A stretch of 64,000 nucleotides of DNA from an uncultured bacterium. Its GTDB lineage: Bacteria; Planctomycetota; UBA1135; GCA-002686595. The stretch is taken from positions 94,163 to 158,162 of the forward strand of contig CALLKX010000048.1 in assembly GCA_938083085.1 (NCBI GenBank), in the 5' to 3' direction. This document shows positions 52,475-60,481 of this stretch, in pieces (within the stretch, counting starts at the first letter, position 1; each line of letters starts with the position of its first letter). The notes under the pieces were generated by a model. The model worked only from the letters and a program-made list of their open reading frames with translations. It did no database searches and was not told the origin of the DNA. Both the position numbers and the translations under genes were made by a program.

Positions 52475-53879
52475 CGAGGAGGTCCAGCTTGAGCGTGTCG
52501 ATGTCCCCCGCCCCCATGACGAGGGCGCAGGCGTTGGGCTTCATCCCATCCACGAAGCGGCCGCAGGAATCCAGCAGCGAGCTCCCGGCCACGGCGTCCA
52601 CGCCGGCCCTGCGCAGCTTGGACGCGAGCGTCTCCGCGTCGGCCCCCTCGATACGGTCGATGTGCTTGCGGGCACCGTAGACCTCCGAGACCACGACCCG
52701 CCCAGTCCCACGCAGGGCCTCCACGAAGCCCTCCATGTGCCGCGCGGTTCGGCTGGCCTGATGGGGCTGAAAGAGAACCTCGAGGTCCCTTCCAGGGAAC
52801 GCGCGACGCGCGGCCTCGATGGTGACACGGACCTCCGTGGGGTGGTGCGCGTAGTCGTGGACGACGGGAACTCCGCCCGACACACCCCACTCTTCGAAGC
52901 GGCGAGCCGCGCCCGGGAACTCCGCGACGCCGCGCGCTGCCGCGGCGGGGCTCACGCCGGCGCAGCCCACGGCGAGCGCGATGGCGAGGGCCGCGTCCTC
53001 GACGTTGAAGCGGCCGGGGATCGACATCTGCACCTCGGGAGTCGCCCAACCCGGCCCGCGCACCTGGAAGCGGAAGTAGCCCCGGTCTTGCCCGAGGAGG
53101 TCGAGCTGTATCTCCTTCCCGAGCCGCCAGACCCGGCCTCGCGCCGCCTCGGCGATGGCCTCGGGGACCTCCGAGCCGAGCACGACGAGGCCCTCAGCGG
53201 AGACCCGGTCCACGAAGCGGCAGAAGCCACGCTCCAGCTCCTCGAGGCTCCCGTAACAGTCGAGGTGGTCCTCCTCGAAGTTGGTCACGATGGCGCCGAA
53301 GGGCTGCAGCTGGAGGAACGAGCGGTCGTACTCGCAGGCCTCGACGGCAAACCAACCGGTGGGATCCGGAGAGATGGCGTTCACCCCGCGGGCCTGGTGG
53401 AGGCCGCCCACCAGGGTGCCAGGGGCAGGGCCACCCGCCGCCTCCAGCGCCTCGTAGATCATCCACGTGGTGGTCGTCTTGCCGTGCGTCCCGGCGATCG
53501 CCAGCGTCCGGTCCGGTGGGCTGAGCCGGCCCAGGAGCTCGGCGTACTTGATGACCTCGATGCCGCGTTCGCGGGCGGCGCAGACCTGCAGGTCGTCATC
53601 GGACACCGCCGCTGAGCGAGCGACGAGCTCGACCCCTGCGGGCAGGTGAGCCGCCACGCTCGGACCGAGCTTCACGTCGACGCCGAAGGCGCCGAGGCTC
53701 TTGGTGAAGGGAGACGCCTCACGGTCATGTCCCGAGACCTCATGCCCCGCGTCTGCCAGGAGGCGCGCGGCCCCGGACAGGCCGGCGCCGCCGGCGCCAA
53801 GCATGTGGATCTTCCGAGGAAGTCGGGGGTGCGCCGATGCGGCGCGCGCGGAGGTGCTCTCGCTGGTTCGATTCGACAC
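52440..53879 (-). CDS. murC: UDP-N-acetylmuramate-L-alanine ligase MurC
   Basis: A 479-residue Mur ligase adding L-Ala to UDP-MurNAc. The N-terminal Rossmann motif IHMLGAGGAGLSGAARLL, the P-loop GTHGKTTTTWMIYE, EACEYDRSFLQLQP and HDYAHHPTEVRVTIEA are all present. The GTG start at 53879 gives the short leader usual before IHMLG. The long upstream in-frame stretch is antisense to a small plus-strand gene and is not coding. murB follows with a 35-base overlap. It is separated from murG by two plus-strand genes, so the mur cluster is broken here. Confidence 0.93.
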   Translation of the reverse strand: MSNRTSESTSARAASAHPRLPRKIHMLGAGGAGLSGAARLLADAGHEVSGHDREASPFTKSLGAFGVDVKLGPSVAAHLPAGVELVARSAAVSDDDLQVCAARERGIEVIKYAELLGRLSPPDRTLAIAGTHGKTTTTWMIYEALEAAGGPAPGTLVGGLHQARGVNAISPDPTGWFAVEACEYDRSFLQLQPFGAIVTNFEEDHLDCYGSLEELERGFCRFVDRVSAEGLVVLGSEVPEAIAEAARGRVWRLGKEIQLDLLGQDRGYFRFQVRGPGWATPEVQMSIPGRFNVEDAALAIALAVGCAGVSPAAAARGVAEFPGAARRFEEWGVSGGVPVVHDYAHHPTEVRVTIEAARRAFPGRDLEVLFQPHQASRTARHMEGFVEALRGTGRVVVSEVYGARKHIDRIEGADAETLASKLRRAGVDAVAGSSLLDSCGRFVDGMKPNACALVMGAGDIDTLKLDLLDALALRFPSGS

Positions 53880-53945
53880 GGACCCTATCCAACCAAACGG
53901 GGACACCCGCTTGAAGCGTCGAGCCCGGAACCGGAGACTCACGAC

Positions 53946-54218
53946 ATGAGTTCGTTGGATCTCCGTGTCGTCCACACCGCAGCTTCGTACATCGAAGCAC
54001 AGCTGCTCGTCGGTCTTCTCGAGTCCGAGGGTGTGGCGGCCCGGGCGGCAGGCTCCGAACTCATGGACGAGTTCAGCGCGGCCCAACGGCTGATCGGCCC
54101 CACTCAGGTCGTCGTGAAGCAGGAGGACCTCGAGCTCGCGTCCGAGATCGTCGCCGCCTGGCGAGCCTACGCTGCAGAGGATCCTTCCTCGGAGACGCCT
54201 CCGCCGGAGGAAGGCTAG
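53946..54218 (+). CDS. DUF2007 putative signal-transducing protein
   Basis: A 90-residue protein of the DUF2007 type: LRVVHTAASYIEAQLLVGLLESEGVAARAAG, then QVVVKQEDLELASEIVAAWR. DUF2007 domains occur singly and are called signal transducing, but no mechanism is known. ATG 53946 has GGAG about nine bases upstream. It is divergent from murC with 66 bases between starts, so the two promoters must overlap, and both may be regulated together. The C-terminal 15 residues are acidic and Pro-rich. Confidence 0.8.
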   Translation: MSSLDLRVVHTAASYIEAQLLVGLLESEGVAARAAGSELMDEFSAAQRLIGPTQVVVKQEDLELASEIVAAWRAYAAEDPSSETPPPEEG

Positions 54219-54400
54219 CCAAACCGCAGGGCAGCGGGCGAGGCTTCCACCGCCACCAAGGTCCCCCATGGGCCCCCCATAGGTCCCTCGGTGCGCCCCA
54301 AGCCCCAGATCCTCGAGCCCTGGCCCCCTGGGCTCAAGGAATCACCGCCCCAGGACGAAGTCAGCTACATCCGGCCCCTCAGACCCCACCCCAGCTGCCC

Positions 54401-55168
54401 ATGCGACACCTCCACCTCATCGCCCTCACGGCGCCCCTGGCCCTCGCGGCTTGTGGCGCTCCGAGCGCCTCGATCACCCCCTTCATCGCCTCGGTCGGCA
54501 TCGACGGGGACCTCGGCGTCGGAGACGGCGCCGGGACCTCGGTGGCCTCGAGCTTCAACGACCTGGGCCTCGATGACAACGAGGCGGTGGTGGGAGGCCT
54601 CGTGAGGCTGAACTTCGCCGGGGCAGAGCTCTCCATCTCCGGGTACGGGGTCGACTTCGAGGGGACGGGAACCGCCACGGGCAACTTCGAGTATCAGGGC
54701 TCGGTCATCAGCGCGGGCACCAACGTGGCGTCGGACATCCAGCTCGACACCGCCCGCGCGCTGTTCACCTGGGACATCATCCCGCTCGACGGGCTCGACC
54801 TCGGGCTCGGCTTCGGCGCGACCCTGCTCGACCTCGACTTCCGGCTCCAGGAGATCGGCGGCGCTGGGACCTTGATCGAGTCTGAAGAGCTGATCCCGGT
54901 GCCGCTGCTCGCCGCCCGGGCCGCTTGGACCTGGGGCCCGGTGGACCTGCGCGCGGACGCCGGAGGGATCGTCGTCGAGTACGACGAGTCCGAGGCCTCT
55001 ATCTTCGACATCGGGATCTCTGCCTCGGTGGACCTCTTCAGCATCGGTGATCTGGTGGTCGGCTACAAGATCATGAAGATCGACGCGGAGTACACCGATG
55101 ACGACGCCCAGATCGATACGGACCTCGACCTGAGCGGGTACTACATGGGCGCGCGGTTCTCCTTCTGA
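54401..55168 (+). CDS. Outer-membrane beta-barrel-like lipoprotein
   Basis: A 255-residue exported protein with a signal peptide ending in a lipobox (LALAACG, Cys near residue 18). The mature part alternates hydrophobic and polar residues in about eight to ten strands (LVRLNFAGAELSISGYGVDFEG, LDLGLGFGATLLDLDFRL, LRADAGGIVVEYDESE, YYMGARFSF) and ends in a terminal Phe, as in outer-membrane barrels. It could be an OmpW-like pore or surface protein. A barrel that also carries a lipid anchor is unusual, so one of the two assignments may be wrong. It lies between the mur operons on the opposite strand. Confidence 0.65.
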   Translation: MRHLHLIALTAPLALAACGAPSASITPFIASVGIDGDLGVGDGAGTSVASSFNDLGLDDNEAVVGGLVRLNFAGAELSISGYGVDFEGTGTATGNFEYQGSVISAGTNVASDIQLDTARALFTWDIIPLDGLDLGLGFGATLLDLDFRLQEIGGAGTLIESEELIPVPLLAARAAWTWGPVDLRADAGGIVVEYDESEASIFDIGISASVDLFSIGDLVVGYKIMKIDAEYTDDDAQIDTDLDLSGYYMGARFSF

Positions 55169-55482
55169 GGGGACCGCTCCTTCGGGCAGCGCGCAGCAGC
55201 GCGCCCGGCCCACTCGGCATCGGGCTGAGCCCCCGCCAGGCCTTCTGCCAGTGACGCCTTCTGGCGGTGATGCTGACTGGCAGTGGACATGACCCTGCCG
55301 AACTGCTCGCCCAGGCCGAGGGGCGGCTCGCAACCAGGAGAGGGTCCCGAAAGACGGGCGTTTCCTGCGGCGGGTCAAAGGCCCTGCTGCGGAACGTCGG
55401 CCCGGCGGCGGCCCCTCGGGATCACGCCGTGGGCGCTGCCCCGTGCAGCGGGCCTTGCGGCCTCCTCCGAAGAGGTACCTCC
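55169..55482. other. Intergenic region between convergent OMP-like and murG genes
   Basis: These 314 bases contain no gene I can support. Two hairpins occupy it: GCGCGC-AGCA-GCGCGC at 55189-55204, just after the barrel-protein stop, and the nested hairpin at 55245-55283. Nothing else was recognised in the remainder up to murG. Confidence 0.6.
55245..55283. terminator. Nested hairpin, candidate bidirectional terminator
   Basis: CTGCCAGT (55245-55252) pairs with ACTGGCAG (55276-55283) around an inner CGCC-TTCT-GGCG hairpin. It sits between convergent genes. Confidence 0.5.
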
Positions 55483-56775
55483 TCAGCGCACGAGCGCGAG
55501 CTCCTCCAGCTCGGTCCACACGCGCTGTGCCGCGTCGGCAGGCACCGCCTCTCTGAGGTGATGCCGCATGCGCTCGCGCTCCTCGGCTCCGGGCGCCCCG
55601 AGGAATCGCACAAGCTCCTCGCACCTGCCGTGGTCGAGGTCCTGCTCCTCGACGATGCGCACGCCGCCGCTGAGCTGCCGCGCGTTGCGGACCTGGTGCT
55701 GGTCACCGTGGTGCGGATAGGGCACCACCCAGGCCGGCGTCTCCATGGCGCCGATCTCGGCGAGGGTGGACGCCCCACCCCGACAGAGCACGCCGTCCGC
55801 CGCGACGAGCGCGGTGTAGACATCGTCCAGGAACTCGATCGCCTCGTAGCCCTCGAGGCTGTCCGCGCCCTCGGCGCGTCGCCCAGGGCCCACCTGGTGC
55901 AGGACCTGGACACCAGAGCCCAGGAGATAGCTCACGTGGTTCCGGACAAAGGCATTGAGGCCGCGCGCGCCCTGACTCCCGCCGAGGACGAGCAGCAACG
56001 GTCGATCGGGATCGAAGCCGAGGTCATCCTTGGCGCCGCGTCGAGCCTGGTCACGATCCGCCGGCGGCACGAAGCGCGGCGCCACGGGCGGTCCGACAAG
56101 CTGGTGCTTCTTCCCCTCGCGATCCGGCGGAAGGGTCTCACGCCACGCATGAAGGACGCGCTGGCTGAAGGGGCCGAGGGTCCGCGTTGCCTTCCCGGCC
56201 GTCGCGTTGATCTCCAGCAGCACAACCGGGATCCCCAGGGCGCGGGCGGCGAGCGCCGCGGGCGCCGTGGTGAAGCCGCCAAGGCCCAGGAACACCTGGG
56301 ATCGATGCTCCCGCATGGCCTTCCTGGCATTGAAGAACGAGGGGACCATCCGTTGGCTCAGGCGTACGAGGCTGGGTGCGCCGCCGCCCTCGGGCTCGAT
56401 CGGGAGGACCACGCGCTCGAGGTCGACGCCGAGGCTCCCGACCTGACGGTCCAATTCCTTGAGGCAGCGTTCCTCGGCGCGCCGCCCGCTATGAAACCAG
56501 AGCAGATCTTCGAGGCGAGGCGCCGGCCCGCCAGCGCGACCGATGACCTCCTGGAGCGAGTCGAGCAGGTGGAGCCCGGGGACCACGTGCCCGCCGGTTC
56601 CGCCACCCGCGATGGCGAGGCGCAGGCCGCGGCCCTGGACACCACCGGGGAGCGTGGTCCCCGTCGGACCGGCTCCGAGATCCGCTGGCCCCTCCGCGCC
56701 ACCTTGCGAATGGTCACCGAGCGGAGCGTCACTGCGCGGGATCTCGTATCCCGAGAGGGGGTTCTCTTCAGCCAT
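55483..56775 (-). CDS. murG: UDP-GlcNAc:lipid I N-acetylglucosaminyltransferase MurG
   Basis: A 430-residue GT28 transferase making lipid II at the inner face of the membrane. Typical segments are AIAGGGTGGHVVPGLHLLDSL, FLGLGGFTTAPAALAARALGIPVVLLEINA, VLGGSQGARGLNAFV and CRGGASTLAEIGAMETPAWVVPYPHHGDQHQVRNA. There is an unusual N-terminal extension of about 50 polar residues before the GGGTGGH loop. ATG 56775 lies 12 bases after the stop of a small upstream gene, so it is the last gene of the murE-to-murG operon. The next gene downstream is convergent. Confidence 0.94.
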   Translation of the reverse strand: MAEENPLSGYEIPRSDAPLGDHSQGGAEGPADLGAGPTGTTLPGGVQGRGLRLAIAGGGTGGHVVPGLHLLDSLQEVIGRAGGPAPRLEDLLWFHSGRRAEERCLKELDRQVGSLGVDLERVVLPIEPEGGGAPSLVRLSQRMVPSFFNARKAMREHRSQVFLGLGGFTTAPAALAARALGIPVVLLEINATAGKATRTLGPFSQRVLHAWRETLPPDREGKKHQLVGPPVAPRFVPPADRDQARRGAKDDLGFDPDRPLLLVLGGSQGARGLNAFVRNHVSYLLGSGVQVLHQVGPGRRAEGADSLEGYEAIEFLDDVYTALVAADGVLCRGGASTLAEIGAMETPAWVVPYPHHGDQHQVRNARQLSGGVRIVEEQDLDHGRCEELVRFLGAPGAEERERMRHHLREAVPADAAQRVWTELEELALVR

Positions 56776-56787
56776 GAGCGGGTTGGG

Positions 56788-57027
56788 TCAGCGCGTCTCG
56801 GCCACTGCGGCCTGGATCCCAACGAGGGTCGGACCCCCAGAGAGATCCCCAAGGGAGGGACGGCGGCCGCGCACCTGGGCAACGGTCAGCTCCAATCCGG
56901 GGACCGGCTGGACGATCGACGGTTGAGGCTCGCAGCCCCCGCGAAGCGTCCAAAGACAGGGACGCAAGTGCAGCCCAGTGGCAGCCGCGAGGCACAGGAA
57001 GAGGCCCATTCGAAAGCGGCGACTCAT
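56788..57027 (-). CDS. Small exported hypothetical protein between LysM gene and murG
   Basis: A 79-residue protein whose N-terminus RRFRMGLFLCLAAATGLHL looks like a signal peptide or anchor; the rest is polar with no recognised domain. The ATG overlaps the LysM-gene stop (ATGA), and murG starts 12 bases after its own stop, so it fits the operon exactly. Its position is where many bacteria encode ftsQ-region or other division proteins, but it is too short to be FtsQ and I do not assign that. Spacing makes it a probable real gene. Confidence 0.6.
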   Translation of the reverse strand: MSRRFRMGLFLCLAAATGLHLRPCLWTLRGGCEPQPSIVQPVPGLELTVAQVRGRRPSLGDLSGGPTLVGIQAAVAETR

Positions 57028-58154
57028 CGAACGATGAACTCCCTGGGGGTCGAGACGGCGGGGCTCGCGCTCTCTGTGGACGACCCGCGGGTCGGGGCTG
57101 AGGACGCCGAGGCCACGCTCGCGCCCCCAGGGATCTCGTCTGCCCGGGGCATGACGATCTTCATCCCAACCCGGATCTGGTTGGGGTCGAGGCCGGGGTT
57201 CAGGGTCTTCACGAGGGGAAGGGAACGCTTGTAGGTCCCGAACTGACGCTCGAGGACGACACTCAGAGAAGAGTCGCCGCTGCGGACGGTGTAGATCGGT
57301 CGACCGCCTGCTGTGGCGGACACCTGTGCGGAGGCGTCCGGGGCAGAGGAGGTCCGTGCGGAAGGGTTGGTCGAGGCGCCGCCGTTGCTGACGGGCAGCA
57401 TGAGCGTGCGCCCCGAGTAGATGGTGTAAGGCTTGGCGATCCCGTTCAAGGATGCGATCCGATCCACAGCCCGAGGATCACCAAGCTCTCGCCGGGCGAT
57501 CGCCTCGAGGCTGTCGCCACCGCGAATCGTGTAGGCGCGAGTCTTCGGCGGAGTCACCTCGGCGACCTCGGCGCGGGGCCGCGGCTCAGCCCCTCTGTCA
57601 GCGCCCCGGCGGCGAGCGCCCAGGGCCAACTCGTCGGAAGTCGCTGCAGGTCTCGCCTCAGCGCGACTCGGACTGGCCGCGGACGTCAGGTTCCGTGCAT
57701 CCAGGTAGCCGCCAGCCCAACCCTTGCGAGGCTCGGGCCGCATGGACCCCTCGAGCTCCTGGGGGGAGGGTGCCCCCGGCCGGCCCGGCGAGCCCGACCG
57801 CCGCGCGACGTAGGCCGTGGCGGGCGCTGCACCGGCGCTCCGAGCCGGGGATGTCGCCTCCTCGCGGCGAACGTTCGAGGCCTCAGGCTGGGTCGCCGCC
57901 TGGCGCTGAGGCGCGGCGGTCCGCTGACGGGAGACCTCCGGCGCCGGCTCTCGCACGTTCAGCGGGAGGGCCTGCTCTCGGCTGCTCCCAAGTGTTCCGC
58001 TGGCCGAGCGGCTGTTCGCCCGCTCGGCGCGTGAGATCTCCTGGACGGGCCCTTCGGCCGCGCCCACCTCCCCGTCATCCCATAGGGCGCCCACGACGAT
58101 GAGAACGATCAAGAAGAGCAGGGTGACGAGGGCGTATCGTTCGATGGGCTGCAT
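57024..58154 (-). CDS. Membrane-anchored LysM protein in the mur operon
   Basis: A 376-residue protein. One N-terminal membrane segment (YALVTLLFLIVLIVVGALW) anchors a long Ser/Pro/Ala-rich, largely disordered stretch (residues 30-190). Two LysM domains follow: YTIRGGDSLEAIARRELGDPRAVDRI at about 200 and YTVRSGDSSLSVVLERQFGTYKRSL at about 290, each followed by a RTLMLP/MKIVMP end. LysM binds N-acetylglucosamine of peptidoglycan. Lying between ftsW/rodA and murG, it probably connects the synthesis complex to the wall. It has no catalytic domain. Its stop overlaps the next ATG. Confidence 0.87.
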   Translation of the reverse strand: MQPIERYALVTLLFLIVLIVVGALWDDGEVGAAEGPVQEISRAERANSRSASGTLGSSREQALPLNVREPAPEVSRQRTAAPQRQAATQPEASNVRREEATSPARSAGAAPATAYVARRSGSPGRPGAPSPQELEGSMRPEPRKGWAGGYLDARNLTSAASPSRAEARPAATSDELALGARRRGADRGAEPRPRAEVAEVTPPKTRAYTIRGGDSLEAIARRELGDPRAVDRIASLNGIAKPYTIYSGRTLMLPVSNGGASTNPSARTSSAPDASAQVSATAGGRPIYTVRSGDSSLSVVLERQFGTYKRSLPLVKTLNPGLDPNQIRVGMKIVMPRADEIPGGASVASASSAPTRGSSTESASPAVSTPREFIVR

Positions 58155-58157
58155 GAG

Positions 58158-59345
58158 TCAGAGTGCGGTACGAGGAGCGGGGCCATGGTCGCGCGGACGC
58201 GCCGCCCCCAGGGCGAGCCCTGCCGCAAGGCAGGACGCGAGGAGGGAGCTTCCCCCGTCCGAAAGGAACGGGAGCGCCATCCCCTTGGGCGGCGCAAGCT
58301 GGGTGACCACTTGAAGGTGGACCATGGCCTGAAGGGCCACGGACAGGGTGAGCCCGAAGGCCGCGAGCGCCGTGAAGCGGTCGCGAACCGAGAGGACGAG
58401 CTTCAGGGAGAACCAGACGAAGGCCGCGAAGAGCCCCACCACGAGCAGGAGCCCGGGGATCCCGAACTCCTGGCCGACGAGCGAGAGCGCGTAGTCCGTC
58501 TGGGTGTACTGGAGGCCAGCGTTTCGGAAGCCGCCCTGGCCAAAGCCGACGCCGGTGAGGCCGCCCGAGGCCATCGCCTCGCTGGCCCGAGTGACCTGGG
58601 AGTTGGTCGAGCCACCGGTCCAGACCGCGAAGCGCTCCGAGACGTGAGAGAAGGTGCTCAGCGCCACGAGCATCAGTCCGACGCCCACGACCGCGACGAG
58701 GGCCACGTGCTGCTTGCGGGCCCCCCCGACGAAGAGCGTCAGTCCGAAGCAGAGCAGGAAGAGCAGAGCGCCGCCCAGGTCCGGCTCCCGGAAGATCAAC
58801 CCGCCCGCCAGGAGCCCCATGAGCAGCGTGGGGATGAAGCCGTGCCGCAGGCTCTGGAGGTCACCGTCGAGCATTGCGCAGCGCCTGGCGACCCACAGGA
58901 CAAACACCACGCGGGCGATCTCAGAGGGCTGAATGGAGGGACCGCGACCGAAGATCCGGATCCAGCGGTGGGCGCCGTTGATCGGCTGCTCGAACCCGGG
59001 AACGAACACGAGCACGAGCGCGAGCGTACAGAGGACGGTCGCCGCCGGGATCAGCCGCTCGATGCCGCGCGGGCCGATGAACATGCCCCCCAGGAGGATC
59101 CCGACGCCAGCGAGGCGAAAGACCAGCTGCTCGCCCATGGCGCTGGAGAACTCCGCGGCCGGCAGCGTCGTGGACGCGTGGGAGAGCTGGATGAGCATCC
59201 CGAACGCCAGGAGGGCGAGGGTCGTGAAGAACAGAGCGTTCCGCGGCCCCGCGGGGTGAATCGACGCCCCGTCGGGCACCATCGACGCCAACCGCGCGAA
59301 GGGCGAGCCCCCTCGCGGGGATCGGAAACGAGTGAGCATGGACAT
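58158..59345 (-). CDS. ftsW: SEDS-family peptidoglycan polymerase FtsW/RodA
   Basis: A 395-residue polytopic membrane protein with about ten hydrophobic helices. SEDS signatures are IQPSEIARVVFVLWVAR, REPDLGGALLFLLCFGLTLFVGG, VGFGQGGFRNAGLQYTQTDYALSLVGQEFGI and LPFLSDGGSSLLASCLA. The DGGSS form replaces the usual YGGSS. It polymerises glycan chains from lipid II with a partner class B PBP, presumably the ftsI-like gene at the window end. The ATG 59345 shares one base with the mraY stop (TGATG). The choice of FtsW over RodA rests only on position in the mur cluster. Confidence 0.9.
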   Translation of the reverse strand: MSMLTRFRSPRGGSPFARLASMVPDGASIHPAGPRNALFFTTLALLAFGMLIQLSHASTTLPAAEFSSAMGEQLVFRLAGVGILLGGMFIGPRGIERLIPAATVLCTLALVLVFVPGFEQPINGAHRWIRIFGRGPSIQPSEIARVVFVLWVARRCAMLDGDLQSLRHGFIPTLLMGLLAGGLIFREPDLGGALLFLLCFGLTLFVGGARKQHVALVAVVGVGLMLVALSTFSHVSERFAVWTGGSTNSQVTRASEAMASGGLTGVGFGQGGFRNAGLQYTQTDYALSLVGQEFGIPGLLLVVGLFAAFVWFSLKLVLSVRDRFTALAAFGLTLSVALQAMVHLQVVTQLAPPKGMALPFLSDGGSSLLASCLAAGLALGAARPRDHGPAPRTAL

Positions 59346-60481
59346 CAGCGCACCTTCATGAGAGCGAGGCTGGCCATGGCGCAGATGGCGGCGACGATCC
59401 AGGCCCGGGTCACGATCTTCACCTCGTGCCACGGGCGAGCGCCCGGCCGGAAGATGCCGCCCTTGGTCTGGAGGCCGTGGTGGATCGGCGCCATCGTGAA
59501 CAGACGCTTGCCGCCGGAGAACCGGAACCAGGCCCGCTGCAGCGCGCTCGAGCCGAGCTCCGCAAAGAAGACAAAGCCGAGGACCGGGAGGACCAGCTCC
59601 TGCTTCGCGACCACCGCCATCCACGCCATGAGGCCCCCGATAGGCAGGGACCCCGAGTCCCCCATGAACACGTCGGCGGGGTGGGCGTTGAACCAGAGGA
59701 AGCCGAGGCAGGACCCGACCAGCGCCGCGCCCACCACGGTCATCTCGGCGGCCTCGGGGATGTACGGGAGGTTCAGGTACAGGGTCCAGTCGAGGCGGCC
59801 GGTGACGTAGCAGAACACCGACAGTGCCGTCCCCGAGAGGACCACGCAGCCAGCCAGAAGGCCGTCCATCCCGTCAGTGATGTTCGTCGCGTTCGAGGTG
59901 CCGGCGATCACGAGCCAGCCAAAGAAGATGAACGCGAGGGTGCCGAGCAGCGAGTCCCCGAGGGGGACCACGAGGTCCTTGAAGAAGGGCGGATAGACGG
60001 CCAGCAACGAGTAACGCCCGGAGTCGTGGGCGTAGTACGCGAAGGCGCCGACCACGAAGAGGACCGCGATGGTCTGACCGCCGAGCTTGGCCTTGGCGGA
60101 CAGCCCCTGGGAGCCCTCCACCGCCAGCTTGAGGTAGTCGTCCACGAAGCCGACCGCGGCGAGCCCGGCCACGAGCACGAGCCCCAATACGACCTGGAGG
60201 TTGCCGAGGTCGCACCACACCAGGACGCTCAGCACGAGCGAGACGATCAGGAAGCTCCCCCCCATGGTCGTCGTCGCGTTCTTGCCCGACGCCTCAGCGA
60301 GCCTCGCCAGCTCGGCGGAGTCCGTCTTCGACGTGTTCTCTCCCACCCGATGCCGGCGCAGCCAGGCGATGGTCGGAGACCCCAGGAGCAGCGTCAGCAC
60401 CATGGCAGTCGTCGCCGCCATGACCGCCCGGAAGGAGATCGAGTTGGCGTCGAGGAGCGAGGGGAAGAGCTCGAAGATCAA
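59345..60481 (-). CDS. mraY: Phospho-N-acetylmuramoyl-pentapeptide transferase MraY
   Basis: A 378-residue polytopic enzyme making lipid I from UDP-MurNAc-pentapeptide and undecaprenyl phosphate. Catalytic segments are GFVDDYLK, ATNITDGMDGLLAG, WFNAHPADVFMGDSGSL and MAPIHHGLQTKG. The start is TTG 60481, overlapping the murF stop (TTGA). It gives FELFPSLLDANSISFRAVMAA, the normal MraY N-terminus; the next in-frame ATG would remove the first helix. It is translationally coupled to murF before it and to ftsW after it. Confidence 0.95.
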   Translation of the reverse strand: MIFELFPSLLDANSISFRAVMAATTAMVLTLLLGSPTIAWLRRHRVGENTSKTDSAELARLAEASGKNATTTMGGSFLIVSLVLSVLVWCDLGNLQVVLGLVLVAGLAAVGFVDDYLKLAVEGSQGLSAKAKLGGQTIAVLFVVGAFAYYAHDSGRYSLLAVYPPFFKDLVVPLGDSLLGTLAFIFFGWLVIAGTSNATNITDGMDGLLAGCVVLSGTALSVFCYVTGRLDWTLYLNLPYIPEAAEMTVVGAALVGSCLGFLWFNAHPADVFMGDSGSLPIGGLMAWMAVVAKQELVLPVLGFVFFAELGSSALQRAWFRFSGGKRLFTMAPIHHGLQTKGGIFRPGARPWHEVKIVTRAWIVAAICAMASLALMKVR

